From contig CALQLM010000021.1 of NCBI GenBank assembly GCA_943331415.1, forward strand, positions 1 to 8,502: a DNA stretch of 8,502 nucleotides, in the 5' to 3' direction. Shown here in pieces: positions 1-6,037 of the stretch. The stretch is from Bifidobacterium breve. GTDB taxonomy: Bacteria > Actinomycetota > Actinomycetes > Mycobacteriales > Mycobacteriaceae. A program made the position numbers and the translations under genes. Below the pieces are notes generated by a model. The model was not told the origin of the DNA and ran no database searches. It saw only the letters and a list, made by a program, of their open reading frames with translations. The first letter of the stretch is position 1; every line of letters begins with the position of its first letter.

Positions 1-688
1 CAAAGTCGATAACCGTGATGCCGCGGCCCGGCTGGGCGGGGTCGACCATCAGATTAGCCAGCCGCAGGTCGGCGTGGACCAGACCGTATCTGTCAGGGCC
101 ACAACCAAACTCGGTCAACCGGGCGGTGATCTCATCGGCTGCCCGCTGGATCCAGAAACGGTCCTGGTCGGTCAGCCCGGGCGCCAGTCGCCAGTTCCCC
201 CACCTAGCCTCAGGGCCCAGGATGGTATCCAGGTCCCACCGAAATCTCGTGAATCCCGCCGGTGGGGACCACTTGCGCGCGTGGTCGTGCATGATCGCGG
301 TGATGCGGCCGAGCTCGTCGAACCCGACGCTGTCGGGATCTTCCTCTGCGGTGCATCCCGGGATGAAACTCACCGCATCGACATGCAACACGTCGCCATT
401 CACCTCGGCGGCCACCACGTCGCTGCCGTCTCGGGCAGAGATCAGTTCAGGTGTGACGACCTGCGTCTCAGTGCGCAGGGCCTTCATCCAGGCAAGTTCC
501 GAGCGGATCGCAGCCAGCGGGTGATAGCCCGGACGGTGCACCCGAAGCACCATCGGCTCGCCGTCTTCGACGAGGTAGGTGGCGTTCTCCGACAGGCTCA
601 ACAGCCGCAGGTGAGACTCAGTCGGGCGACCGTAAGCACCCAGCGCCGCTCGCGCGAACATCTCGTGGTGGGTCGGCAATCCCGGCAT
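1..688 (-). CDS. APH-family small-molecule kinase, HYKK-like (C-terminus cut by window edge)
   Basis: Only the first ~229 residues are present; the gene continues past position 1. The frame is open on the minus strand from an ATG at 688. The N-lobe has a nucleotide-binding strand pair around residues 31-52 (LSENATYLV, then VLRVHRPG) and the RSELAW helix at about 62-67. The catalytic loop HADLRLAN has H205, D207 and N212. The metal-binding strand ITVIDF carries D228. These are the Brenner and DFD-type motifs of the aminoglycoside phosphotransferase/choline kinase fold, so an ATP-dependent phosphotransfer to a small hydroxylated molecule is expected. It lies divergent to a phospho-lyase-like PLP enzyme, which resembles the hydroxylysine kinase / phospho-lyase partnership. 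The substrate is inferred, not shown. Aminoglycoside resistance is less likely given the neighbour. The start is plausible, but the purine run before it (GGAG) sits too close to be an ideal ribosome site. About 100 C-terminal residues should be missing. Confidence 0.85.
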   Translation of the reverse strand, partial: MPGLPTHHEMFARAALGAYGRPTESHLRLLSLSENATYLVEDGEPMVLRVHRPGYHPLAAIRSELAWMKALRTETQVVTPELISARDGSDVVAAEVNGDVLHVDAVSFIPGCTAEEDPDSVGFDELGRITAIMHDHARKWSPPAGFTRFRWDLDTILGPEARWGNWRLAPGLTDQDRFWIQRAADEITARLTEFGCGPDRYGLVHADLRLANLMVDPAQPGRGITVIDF

Positions 689-737
689 GCTCCGAGTGTG
701 AACCAAAACACCGAGATGCGCGACACCTCGCGTCAGT

Positions 738-755
738 TGGCAAAACCCACTGCCA
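738..755. promoter_or_regulatory. Inverted repeat TGGCA-N8-TGCCA, possible shared operator
   Basis: The 5 bp arms are exact reverse complements, separated by 8 bp (AAACCCAC). The element overlaps the best -35-like hexamers of both divergent directions. It could bind a dimeric regulator controlling the kinase and the PLP enzyme together. Five-base arms arise easily by chance, so confidence is low, and no regulator gene is in the window. Confidence 0.25.
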
Positions 756-817
756 CGCGCTACTAGTTGAATCAGGCCGAACGTGCCCACCCACCAGTCG
801 AACCGCGACCGCCGATC

Positions 818-822
818 AGGGA
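818..822 (+). promoter_or_regulatory. Ribosome binding site fixing the PLP-enzyme start at 830
   Basis: AGGGA lies 7 nt before the ATG at 830. The frame is open further upstream to a TTG at 767 directly after a stop codon, but that TTG has no such site, and the extra 21 residues are proline/charge-rich and unlike the family. The ATG at 848 also lacks a site. Confidence 0.65.
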
Positions 823-829
823 CAGCGAC

Positions 830-2149
830 ATGAGCTTTTCGAACATCATGGACTCCAACAGTTACTCCCCCGATCACCCCGTCGATCCGGCGACCGGATC
901 CTTGATCGCTGCTCGTGACCGTCTGCTCGGGCCGGCGTATCGGTTGTTCTACGAGCAGCCGGTGCACCTGGTCCGCGGCGAGGGCACCCGGCTCTACGAC
1001 GTCGACGGTGAGTGCTACCTGGATGCCTATAACAACGTCGCCTGTGTCGGCCACTGCCACCCGCATGTCGTCGAGGCGGCCAGCCGCCAGCTCGCCACGC
1101 TGAACACCCATACCCGCTATCTGCACCACGGCATCGTCGATTACAGCGAGCGACTGCTGGCCACATTGCCCGATCAGGTGAGTCAGGTGATGTATGCCTG
1201 TACTGGCTCGGAGGTTAACGACCTCGCTCTTCGGGTCGCCGAAATGCACACCGGCGCAACAGGCGTAGTGATCACCAGCGATGCCTATCACGGGAACACC
1301 GCAAAGACGACCGCGATCTCGCCATCAATCGGTGGTGCGACATCAGTCGATCCGAACGTACGGGTGGTCGCGGCACCGGACAGCTATCGGGTGCCGGCGG
1401 CCGAACTAGCATCCCGTTTCGCCGCCGATGTCACAGCCGCGATCGAGGACCTGCAGACCAAGGGCTTCGGATTGAGTGCCCTGATCGTCGACACCATCTT
1501 CTCCTCCGACGGGATCTATCCCAATCCGTCGGTTCTGGCACCCGTGGTCGACGCTGTGCACAAGGCCGGGGGCGTGTTCATCGCCGATGAGGTACAACCC
1601 GGCTTTGCCCGCACCGGTGAGGCGATGTGGGGATTCATCCGTCACGGCGTACTGCCCGATATCGTCACGATGGGTAAGCCGATGGGAAATGGTTTGCCCA
1701 TCGCCGCGATGGCGGCCCAGGCCCGGGTTCTGGATGCCTTCGCCAACAATGTGCCGTACTTCAACACCTTCGGTGGAAACCCGGTCACCATGGCCGCAGC
1801 TGCCGCGGTACTCGATGTGATTGATGACGAACAATTGATGGCCAACGCCGCGACGGTCGGCGGTCTGTTACGCACCGAACTAGCCACCCTGACCAAGGGC
1901 CATCCACGCGTCGGCGAGATCAGGGGGGCAGGGCTCTATATCGGGGTCGAGGTGATCACCGACAGTGGCGGTCCGGACCGCGCCGGCGCGAAGGCGTTGG
2001 TCAATGCCATGCGGGAGCGACGGGTGCTGATTTCGGTCTGCGGACGCGATGGCAACGTCCTCAAGATCCGCCCGCCGCTGGTGTTCTCGCGCTCCGACGT
2101 CGCCTGGTTCTGCACCGAGTTTGCTTCGGCGCTCGCATCACCGTTCTGA
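830..2149 (+). CDS. Class-III PLP enzyme of the ethanolamine-phosphate / phosphohydroxylysine phospho-lyase group
   Basis: A 439-residue fold-type I PLP enzyme, normal in length for class III. Visible motifs are YNNVACVGHCHP near residues 65-76, TGSEVND at 125-131 (PLP phosphate loop), Y153-H154 in DAYHGN (ring stacking), D253 in IADEVQ (pyridine nitrogen), K283 in TMGKPMGNG (Schiff-base lysine) and T313 in NTFGGNP. From memory, the K283 segment, YFNTFGGNP and the C-terminal NVLKIRPP match human ETNPPL and PHYKPL more closely than ordinary omega-aminotransferases. Those enzymes eliminate phosphate and ammonia from phosphorylated amino alcohols. The divergent HYKK-like kinase would supply such a substrate. 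All core catalytic residues are intact. An aminotransferase role remains possible, and the substrate is unknown. The gene ends 6 bp from the convergent thiolase-like gene. Confidence 0.88.
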   Translation: MSFSNIMDSNSYSPDHPVDPATGSLIAARDRLLGPAYRLFYEQPVHLVRGEGTRLYDVDGECYLDAYNNVACVGHCHPHVVEAASRQLATLNTHTRYLHHGIVDYSERLLATLPDQVSQVMYACTGSEVNDLALRVAEMHTGATGVVITSDAYHGNTAKTTAISPSIGGATSVDPNVRVVAAPDSYRVPAAELASRFAADVTAAIEDLQTKGFGLSALIVDTIFSSDGIYPNPSVLAPVVDAVHKAGGVFIADEVQPGFARTGEAMWGFIRHGVLPDIVTMGKPMGNGLPIAAMAAQARVLDAFANNVPYFNTFGGNPVTMAAAAAVLDVIDDEQLMANAATVGGLLRTELATLTKGHPRVGEIRGAGLYIGVEVITDSGGPDRAGAKALVNAMRERRVLISVCGRDGNVLKIRPPLVFSRSDVAWFCTEFASALASPF

Positions 2150-2159
2150 GTGCGCTCAG
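2146..2159. terminator. Small hairpin spanning both convergent stop codons
   Basis: CTGAG-TGCG-CTCAG forms a 5 bp stem with a 4-nt loop. Each arm contains one of the two TGA stops (2147-2149 plus, 2156-2158 minus). There is no T-tract on either side, so it is at best a weak, bidirectional, non-canonical terminator or a chance structure. Confidence 0.2.
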
Positions 2160-3679
2160 GCCAAGACGGCCCGGTTCGTCTTACCATCCGGTCGTACCCT
2201 GATGCGTGCGCCCAGCGGCTCTGAATCGGTGAGTAGCGCCACGAGTTCGGGATCCTCAGTCACTGCCATGAACCGATTCCGGTTCGAGTCGAGCCGGCCG
2301 ACGATGATGCCGGTTCGCACCGGCCAGTCATAGCGGACGGTGTAAGTCTCGATGGTTCCCATCCCATCGGGGTGCTCAGTGACCGGTACAGCAGGGCGGG
2401 CCGCGACGGAAGCGCACAGTTGTGCGCTGTTGTCGCTATTCCACTCAGCCGCCTCAGTGGAGTACACCCCCACCGAGTACTTGCTCATAATGCCGCCGTT
2501 CGCGGCTACCAGGCCGAACGTTCCCGGCTTGGAGCGCATTTCGTTGACGGTCTCGGCGATCGCGTGCAGCGAATAGCTGTTGCCCGGACCGCCGAAATAC
2601 GGGAGCCCGCCGGTAAGCGTCAGCCCACGCGGGTCATCGGGGCGCAAGTCCATTCCGTCGCAGAAGTTGAACACCGGCACCGGAAAGCAGCTGTAGAGAT
2701 CGAATGTCGCGACATCGTCGATGCCGATGCCGGCGACCGCCAACGCCTCCTGCACGGCGAGAATCGACGCGGAGTTGTAGCTGAGATCGGCGCGATCGAG
2801 CAACGACTGGTCGACCACATCGGCGTGCCCACGCAGATAGACCCACTTCTCCTCCGGCACTCCGAGTCTGCGCGCAGCCGCCGTCGACATCAGAACCGCG
2901 GCCGCACCGTGGTTCACCTGATCGCGTGCCACCAGCAGTCGGGGGTACGGGTCGCAGATCATCCGGTTTCCGGAGTCGACGGTGAGGATCTCCTCCACGG
3001 TGCGCGCCACCGGTGAGGACGAGAACGGGTTGCGGGCCGCCACCGTGGTGAAGGGGGCGAATAGTTCGGCCATGGCACGCCGATAGTCGGGCACGCTCAA
3101 CCCGACCCGGCCACGCCGGGCGTTCTCCAAGAGTCCGTACTGTGCGGGTGCCCCGACCAATCCGTGCGCGACGGTGTAATCGCTGAACAATCCCTCGTAG
3201 CCGTAGCCGCGATCCTCGAGTTGGCCCTCGACGGTCTCGGAGTGATCCGGCGGGGTGGCGGCCTTGGCGAATGAGCGCAGCGTAGATCCGTTTTCCGATC
3301 CGAACACCATGACCACGTCGGCCCGGCCCGCCGCAATCACCCCGGCGAACTCGGTCATCACGTGCTGCGGGCCTTGCCCGCCGATGGGTTCCAGCACCGC
3401 TCGGGCTGGCGCGGCATCAATGCGCTGGGCCACCGAACGCGGGTAGTTGGTGGAGCAACCCAGTGGCGACATGCCACGACCGGATATCTCGAATTGCCGG
3501 AGACCGACGACGGTGTCGATGGCACCGGCGATCGCTGCCGGATCCACCCCGGTGTCGGCCAACGCCGCGGACGCCGCTGCCGTCGCCAATTCCACCGACG
3601 ACATGCCGCGGTAGCCGGGGTCATCGATGCGCTCGGTGAACTGTCCGACCGCGACGAGGACGGGTGTGCGCGGATTCAC
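2156..3679 (-). CDS. Thiolase-like protein type 1 (TLP1), probably non-catalytic as a thiolase
   Basis: A 507-residue thiolase-fold protein starting at GTG 3679 (MNPRTPVLVAVGQ, the usual first strand). A TTG at 3682 is the alternative. The fold is clear: N-terminal half with IAAGRADVVMVFGSEN (about 115-130), a second half with DLYSCFP (327-333) and PYFGGPGNSYSLHA (360-373). About 100 residues follow the thiolase core, ending in an ETYTVRYDWPVRTGIIVG region that fits the additional C-terminal domain of TLP1 proteins. The three catalytic sites look lost. The nucleophilic Cys position falls on G101 (GGQGP), the NEAF/HDCF position reads YSCF at 329-332, and GHP and CxG read GGP (363-365) and ANGG (393-396). 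It may bind CoA or acyl-CoA without classical thiolysis. It starts 7 nt after sucD, so it is probably co-transcribed with sucCD. Database labels such as acetyl-CoA acetyltransferase would be misleading. Confidence 0.85.
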   Translation of the reverse strand: MNPRTPVLVAVGQFTERIDDPGYRGMSSVELATAAASAALADTGVDPAAIAGAIDTVVGLRQFEISGRGMSPLGCSTNYPRSVAQRIDAAPARAVLEPIGGQGPQHVMTEFAGVIAAGRADVVMVFGSENGSTLRSFAKAATPPDHSETVEGQLEDRGYGYEGLFSDYTVAHGLVGAPAQYGLLENARRGRVGLSVPDYRRAMAELFAPFTTVAARNPFSSSPVARTVEEILTVDSGNRMICDPYPRLLVARDQVNHGAAAVLMSTAAARRLGVPEEKWVYLRGHADVVDQSLLDRADLSYNSASILAVQEALAVAGIGIDDVATFDLYSCFPVPVFNFCDGMDLRPDDPRGLTLTGGLPYFGGPGNSYSLHAIAETVNEMRSKPGTFGLVAANGGIMSKYSVGVYSTEAAEWNSDNSAQLCASVAARPAVPVTEHPDGMGTIETYTVRYDWPVRTGIIVGRLDSNRNRFMAVTEDPELVALLTDSEPLGARIRVRPDGKTNRAVLA

Positions 3680-3686
3680 CAACGGA

Positions 3687-4589
3687 TCACAGGTTTTTCA
3701 GAATCTCCCGGGCCAGAGCCGCAGTGGCCGATGGTGTCTTACCGACCTTGACCCCGGCGGCCTCGAGGGCCTCCTGCTTGGCCGCGGCGGTTCCCGACGA
3801 ACCCGACACGATGGCGCCGGCATGGCCCATGGTCTTGCCCTCTGGGGCGGTGAATCCCGCCACGTAGCCGACGACCGGTTTGGTGACGTTGGCCTTGATG
3901 TAGTCGGCCGCCCGTTCCTCAGCGTCACCGCCGATCTCACCGATCATCACGATGAGTTTGGTGTCCGGATCGGACTCAAACGCCGCAATGGCATCGATAT
4001 GGGTGGTGCCGATGACCGGATCGCCGCCGATACCGATTGCCGTGGAGAAGCCGAAATCGCGGAGCTCGAACATCATCTGGTAGGTCAGCGTGCCGGACTT
4101 GGATACCAGTCCGATCGGACCCGTGCCGGTGATCGACGCCGGCGTGATACCGACCAGGGCCTCTCCCGGTGTGATGATGCCAGGGCAGTTGGGACCGATG
4201 ATCCGCGTCTTATTGCCCTTCTCGAGGTTGTAGGCCCACGCATAGGCGGTGTCCTGCACAGGAATTCCCTCGGTGATCACCACCAGCAGCGGGATTTTGG
4301 CGTCGATCGCCTCGACGATGGCGTCCTTGGCGAACTGCGGCGGCACGAAAGCGATGGACACGTCGGCACCGGTCTTCTCCATCGCTTCAGCAACTGAGCC
4401 GAACACTGGAAGCTCAATGTCGTTGCCGCTCTTGTCTTTATGAGCGACGGTGGTTCCCGCCTTACGGGCGTTGACGCCTCCGACGACCTGGGTGCCGGCC
4501 TTGAGCATCAGTGCCGTGTGCTTGGTGCCCTCGCCACCGGTGATGCCCTGCACAATGACCTTGGAATGCTTATTCAGAAAAATCGACAC
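3687..4589 (-). CDS. sucD: Succinyl-CoA synthetase alpha subunit
   Basis: A 300-residue protein that pairs with SucC to interconvert succinyl-CoA + NDP + Pi and succinate + CoA + NTP in the cytosolic TCA cycle. It starts with GTG at 4589. Features in order: the CoA-binding Rossmann start [19 protein letters not shown] (1-19), GPNCPG (132-137), SKSGTLTY (163-170), IGIGGDP (185-191), E218 in GEIGG, and the phosphorylated active-site histidine H256 in MGHAGAIV. Length and residues match the E. coli family (289 aa, His246). It lies 2 nt after the sucC stop, typical of translational coupling, and 7 nt before the thiolase-like gene. Nothing is missing. Confidence 0.97.
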   Translation of the reverse strand: MSIFLNKHSKVIVQGITGGEGTKHTALMLKAGTQVVGGVNARKAGTTVAHKDKSGNDIELPVFGSVAEAMEKTGADVSIAFVPPQFAKDAIVEAIDAKIPLLVVITEGIPVQDTAYAWAYNLEKGNKTRIIGPNCPGIITPGEALVGITPASITGTGPIGLVSKSGTLTYQMMFELRDFGFSTAIGIGGDPVIGTTHIDAIAAFESDPDTKLIVMIGEIGGDAEERAADYIKANVTKPVVGYVAGFTAPEGKTMGHAGAIVSGSSGTAAAKQEALEAAGVKVGKTPSATAALAREILKNL

Positions 4590-4591
4590 GG

Positions 4592-5770
4592 CTATGCGTC
4601 CTTTCCGGCAGCGGCGGCGAGTTCGGCGGCTTTGTCGGCGCCTTCATCCATCGTCGCGGCGAGTGTCACCAGTGGATGGTTGGCCTCGGCGAGGATCCGC
4701 CTGCCCTCCTCGACGTTGTTTCCGTCGAGCCGCACCACAAGCGGCTTGTTGGCATCGCTACCGAGCATTTTCAGTGCCTGCACGATTCCGCTAGCCACCG
4801 CATCGCAGGCGGTGATTCCACCGAAAACGTTGACGAAGACGCTCTTGACCTGTTTGTCGCCGAGGATGACGTCCAATCCGGCCGCCATCACCTCCGCGGA
4901 CGCCCCGCCACCGATATCGAGGAAGTTGGCCGGCTTCACTCCGCCGTGCTTCTCCCCGGCATAGGCCACCACGTCGAGGGTCGACATCACCAGTCCGGCC
5001 CCGTTGCCGATAACGCCGACCTGCCCGTCGAGTTTGACGTAGTTCAGGTCGTTCTGTTTGGCCTTCAACTCCAGCGGATCGGTGGAATCGGCGTCCTCGA
5101 ACGCAGCATGGTCGGGGTGACGGAAATCCGCATTGCCATCCAGGGTGACCTTGCCGTCCAGCGCCAGGATCTGGTCGTCGGGCGTCCGCACCAGGGGGTT
5201 GACCTCAACCAGGGTGGCGTCCTCTTTGACGAAGACCTCCCACAGCTTGGAGATGGTCACCGCGGCAGCGTCGAGCACCTCGGCAGGCAGGTGTCCCTGC
5301 TCGGCGATCGACCGGGCGAATGCCACATCCACACCCGTAACCGCGTTGACGGGAACCTTGGCCAGGCGGTCGGGTTTGGTGGCGGCGACCTCCTCGATCT
5401 CCATACCGCCCTCGACGGAGCACATCGCGAGGTAGGTGCGGTTGGCACGGTCCAGCAGGAAGGAGATGTAGTACTCCTCGGCGATATCGCTGGCCTCGGC
5501 GACCAGCAATTTCTTCACGACGTGGCCCTTGATGTCCAGACCCAGGATGTTGCCGGCGTGGGTGTAGGCATCCTCCGGCGTCGCGGCGTATTTCACACCA
5601 CCTGCCTTACCGCGCCCACCGACTTTGACCTGGGCTTTTACCATCACGGGCCGACCGATTTCCTCGGCAATAGCCTTCGCGTCCTCAGCGGTGGTGGTAA
5701 CCCGGCCGGGCGTCGTCGGAACGTTGTGTTTGGCGAACAACTCCTTCGCCTGATATTCGAAAAGATCCAT
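4592..5770 (-). CDS. sucC: Succinyl-CoA synthetase beta subunit (ADP/GDP-forming)
   Basis: A 392-residue ATP-grasp protein (E. coli SucC is 388), the nucleotide- and succinate-binding partner of SucD. It starts with ATG 5770 ([12 protein letters not shown], the canonical N-terminus). The ATP-grasp loop [17 protein letters not shown] is at 44-60, the Mg-binding EVNP at 189-192, and D205-G206-K207 follows. The C-terminal CoA-ligase domain has [13 protein letters not shown] (254-266), DIGGGAS (285-291) and [10 protein letters not shown] (314-323). It is the first gene of a leftward sucC-sucD-TLP1 unit whose promoter must lie in 5771-6037. An AGGGAG sits only 2 nt before the ATG (5778-5773), closer than usual. 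Confidence 0.97.
   Translation of the reverse strand: MDLFEYQAKELFAKHNVPTTPGRVTTTAEDAKAIAEEIGRPVMVKAQVKVGGRGKAGGVKYAATPEDAYTHAGNILGLDIKGHVVKKLLVAEASDIAEEYYISFLLDRANRTYLAMCSVEGGMEIEEVAATKPDRLAKVPVNAVTGVDVAFARSIAEQGHLPAEVLDAAAVTISKLWEVFVKEDATLVEVNPLVRTPDDQILALDGKVTLDGNADFRHPDHAAFEDADSTDPLELKAKQNDLNYVKLDGQVGVIGNGAGLVMSTLDVVAYAGEKHGGVKPANFLDIGGGASAEVMAAGLDVILGDKQVKSVFVNVFGGITACDAVASGIVQALKMLGSDANKPLVVRLDGNNVEEGRRILAEANHPLVTLAATMDEGADKAAELAAAAGKDA
4599..4606 (-). promoter_or_regulatory. sucD ribosome binding site inside the end of sucC
   Basis: On the minus strand GGAAAGGA precedes the GTG start of sucD by 9 nt and lies within the last codons of sucC. It supports the GTG at 4589 and coupled translation of the two subunits. 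Confidence 0.7.
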
Positions 5771-5789
5771 GGCTCCCTAATCCGTCAGG

Positions 5790-5814
5790 TGTCGTGGGGC
5801 TGTCGTGTGTCGTG
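5790..5814. repeat. Three TGTCGTG direct repeats in the sucC leader
   Basis: TGTCGTG occurs at 5790-5796, 5801-5807 and 5808-5814; the last two are directly tandem. On the sucC sense strand they read CACGACA and lie 20-44 nt before the start codon, so they would be in the 5' leader if transcription starts upstream. Their function is unknown. Confidence 0.6.
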
Positions 5815-5855
5815 TGACCTGCCGTGCATCGTGCGCCGGAGTCGCTCCGTGGGGA

Positions 5856-5869
5856 ACTGTATATACAGT
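5856..5869. promoter_or_regulatory. Perfect 14 bp palindrome ACTGTATATACAGT
   Basis: All 14 bases are self-complementary, and the AT-rich core stands out in a G+C-rich region. It sits 86 bp upstream of sucC. It looks like an operator for a dimeric repressor or activator, or an AT-rich -10 region for either strand. It is shorter than the E. coli LexA box (CTG-N10-CAG; here CTG-N6-CAG) and unlike the mycobacterial LexA box. The cognate regulator is unknown. Confidence 0.5.
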
Positions 5870-5921
5870 CCACAGGTCCGTCCGAGCCGCCCACCCCAAC
5901 ACTGACCCGTTGCGAGAGCCG

Positions 5922-5937
5922 GGTGATTCAAATCACA
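5922..5937. promoter_or_regulatory. CRP-type binding site GGTGATTCAAATCACA
   Basis: It fits TGTGA-N6-TCACA, the consensus shared by E. coli CRP and mycobacterial CRP (Rv3676 type), at every defined position except the first (G for T). The core GTGATT-CA-AATCAC is an exact inverted repeat. Its place in the sucC/peptidase divergent region makes cAMP-CRP control of either gene credible. The centre at 5929.5 lies about 86 bp before the suggested start of peptidase transcription, so an upstream activator position is possible. Confidence 0.55.
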
Positions 5938-5981
5938 ATTCCGGCCCTTATTTGGGGTCGGGTTGCCACTTAGGTCTCATT

Positions 5982-6009
5982 TTGGTTACCGTTCACGGGT
6001 CTTGATAAC
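5982..6009 (+). promoter_or_regulatory. Possible promoter of the M23 peptidase gene
   Basis: TTGGTT (5982-5987) and GATAAC (6004-6009) are separated by 16 bp, giving a short leader of roughly 20 nt before the ribosome site. The match to SigA-type hexamers is partial and made by eye. Confidence 0.3.
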
Positions 6010-6023
6010 GCTTTGGTCACGAC

Positions 6024-6030
6024 AAGAGGA
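6024..6030 (+). promoter_or_regulatory. Ribosome binding site selecting the TTG start at 6038
   Basis: AAGAGGA lies 7 nt before TTG 6038. Two other in-frame TTG codons, at 5963 and 6032, have no site at a workable distance. The protein from 6038 begins MTQLRSV. Confidence 0.65.
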
Positions 6031-6037
6031 TTTGGTT

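Larger units (their letters stand above)
689..829. promoter_or_regulatory. Divergent intergenic region between the kinase and the PLP enzyme
   Basis: This 141 bp gap separates two divergent genes and must hold both promoters. On the plus strand a weak SigA-like pair is visible: TTGGCA at 737-742 and TACTAG at 761-766, with an 18 bp spacer. On the minus strand the same AT-rich patch gives TTGCCA (743-738) as a possible -35, without a convincing -10. An inverted repeat TGGCA-N8-TGCCA lies at 738-755, where it could cover both promoters. No terminator or small gene is seen. Promoter calls are by eye only. Confidence 0.35.
5771..6037. promoter_or_regulatory. Divergent regulatory region between sucC and the M23 peptidase
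   Basis: This 267 bp non-coding stretch is the most signal-rich part of the window. From the sucC side it holds three TGTCGTG repeats (5790-5814), a perfect palindrome (5856-5869), a CRP-like dyad (5922-5937) inside a longer interrupted inverted repeat (GCCGG 5918-5922, CCGGC 5941-5945), and GTTACC/GTTCAC/GGTCAC boxes (5985-6020). A possible promoter for the peptidase is TTGGTT (5982-5987), 16 bp, GATAAC (6004-6009). The sucC promoter could not be assigned with confidence. The CRP-like centre lies about 159 bp from sucC and 108 bp from the peptidase start. Confidence 0.6.

Noticed and set aside
1..688. Aminoglycoside resistance kinase
   Set aside because: The APH fold alone does not indicate resistance; the divergent phospho-lyase-like partner favours a metabolic kinase.
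74..766. A 230-codon plus-strand open frame over the kinase gene
   Set aside because: The opposite strand carries clear APH motifs (HADLRLAN, VIDF); the plus-strand translation is low-complexity and without family features.
767..829. Extension of the PLP enzyme to a TTG at 767
   Set aside because: The TTG directly follows a stop codon, lacks a ribosome site, and adds residues not typical of the family; ATG 830 has AGGGA at 7 nt.
3627..4397. Plus-strand open frame over sucD
   Set aside because: Shadow of sucD; no motif and no ribosome site.
5856..5869. LexA box
   Set aside because: The half-site spacing (CTG-N6-CAG) differs from the E. coli box, and the sequence does not resemble the mycobacterial LexA box (TCGAAC-N4-GTTCGA).
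4676..5905. A 409-codon open frame on the plus strand lying over sucC
   Set aside because: It is antisense to an unmistakable sucC, has no recognisable motif, and long opposite-strand frames are expected in G+C-rich genes.
5771..6037. A c-di-AMP (ydaO-type) riboswitch before the peptidase, as seen for some actinobacterial wall hydrolases
   Set aside because: I could not find the conserved riboswitch segments, and the likely leader of the peptidase is too short. A covariance-model search (Infernal with the ydaO-yuaA model) would settle it.
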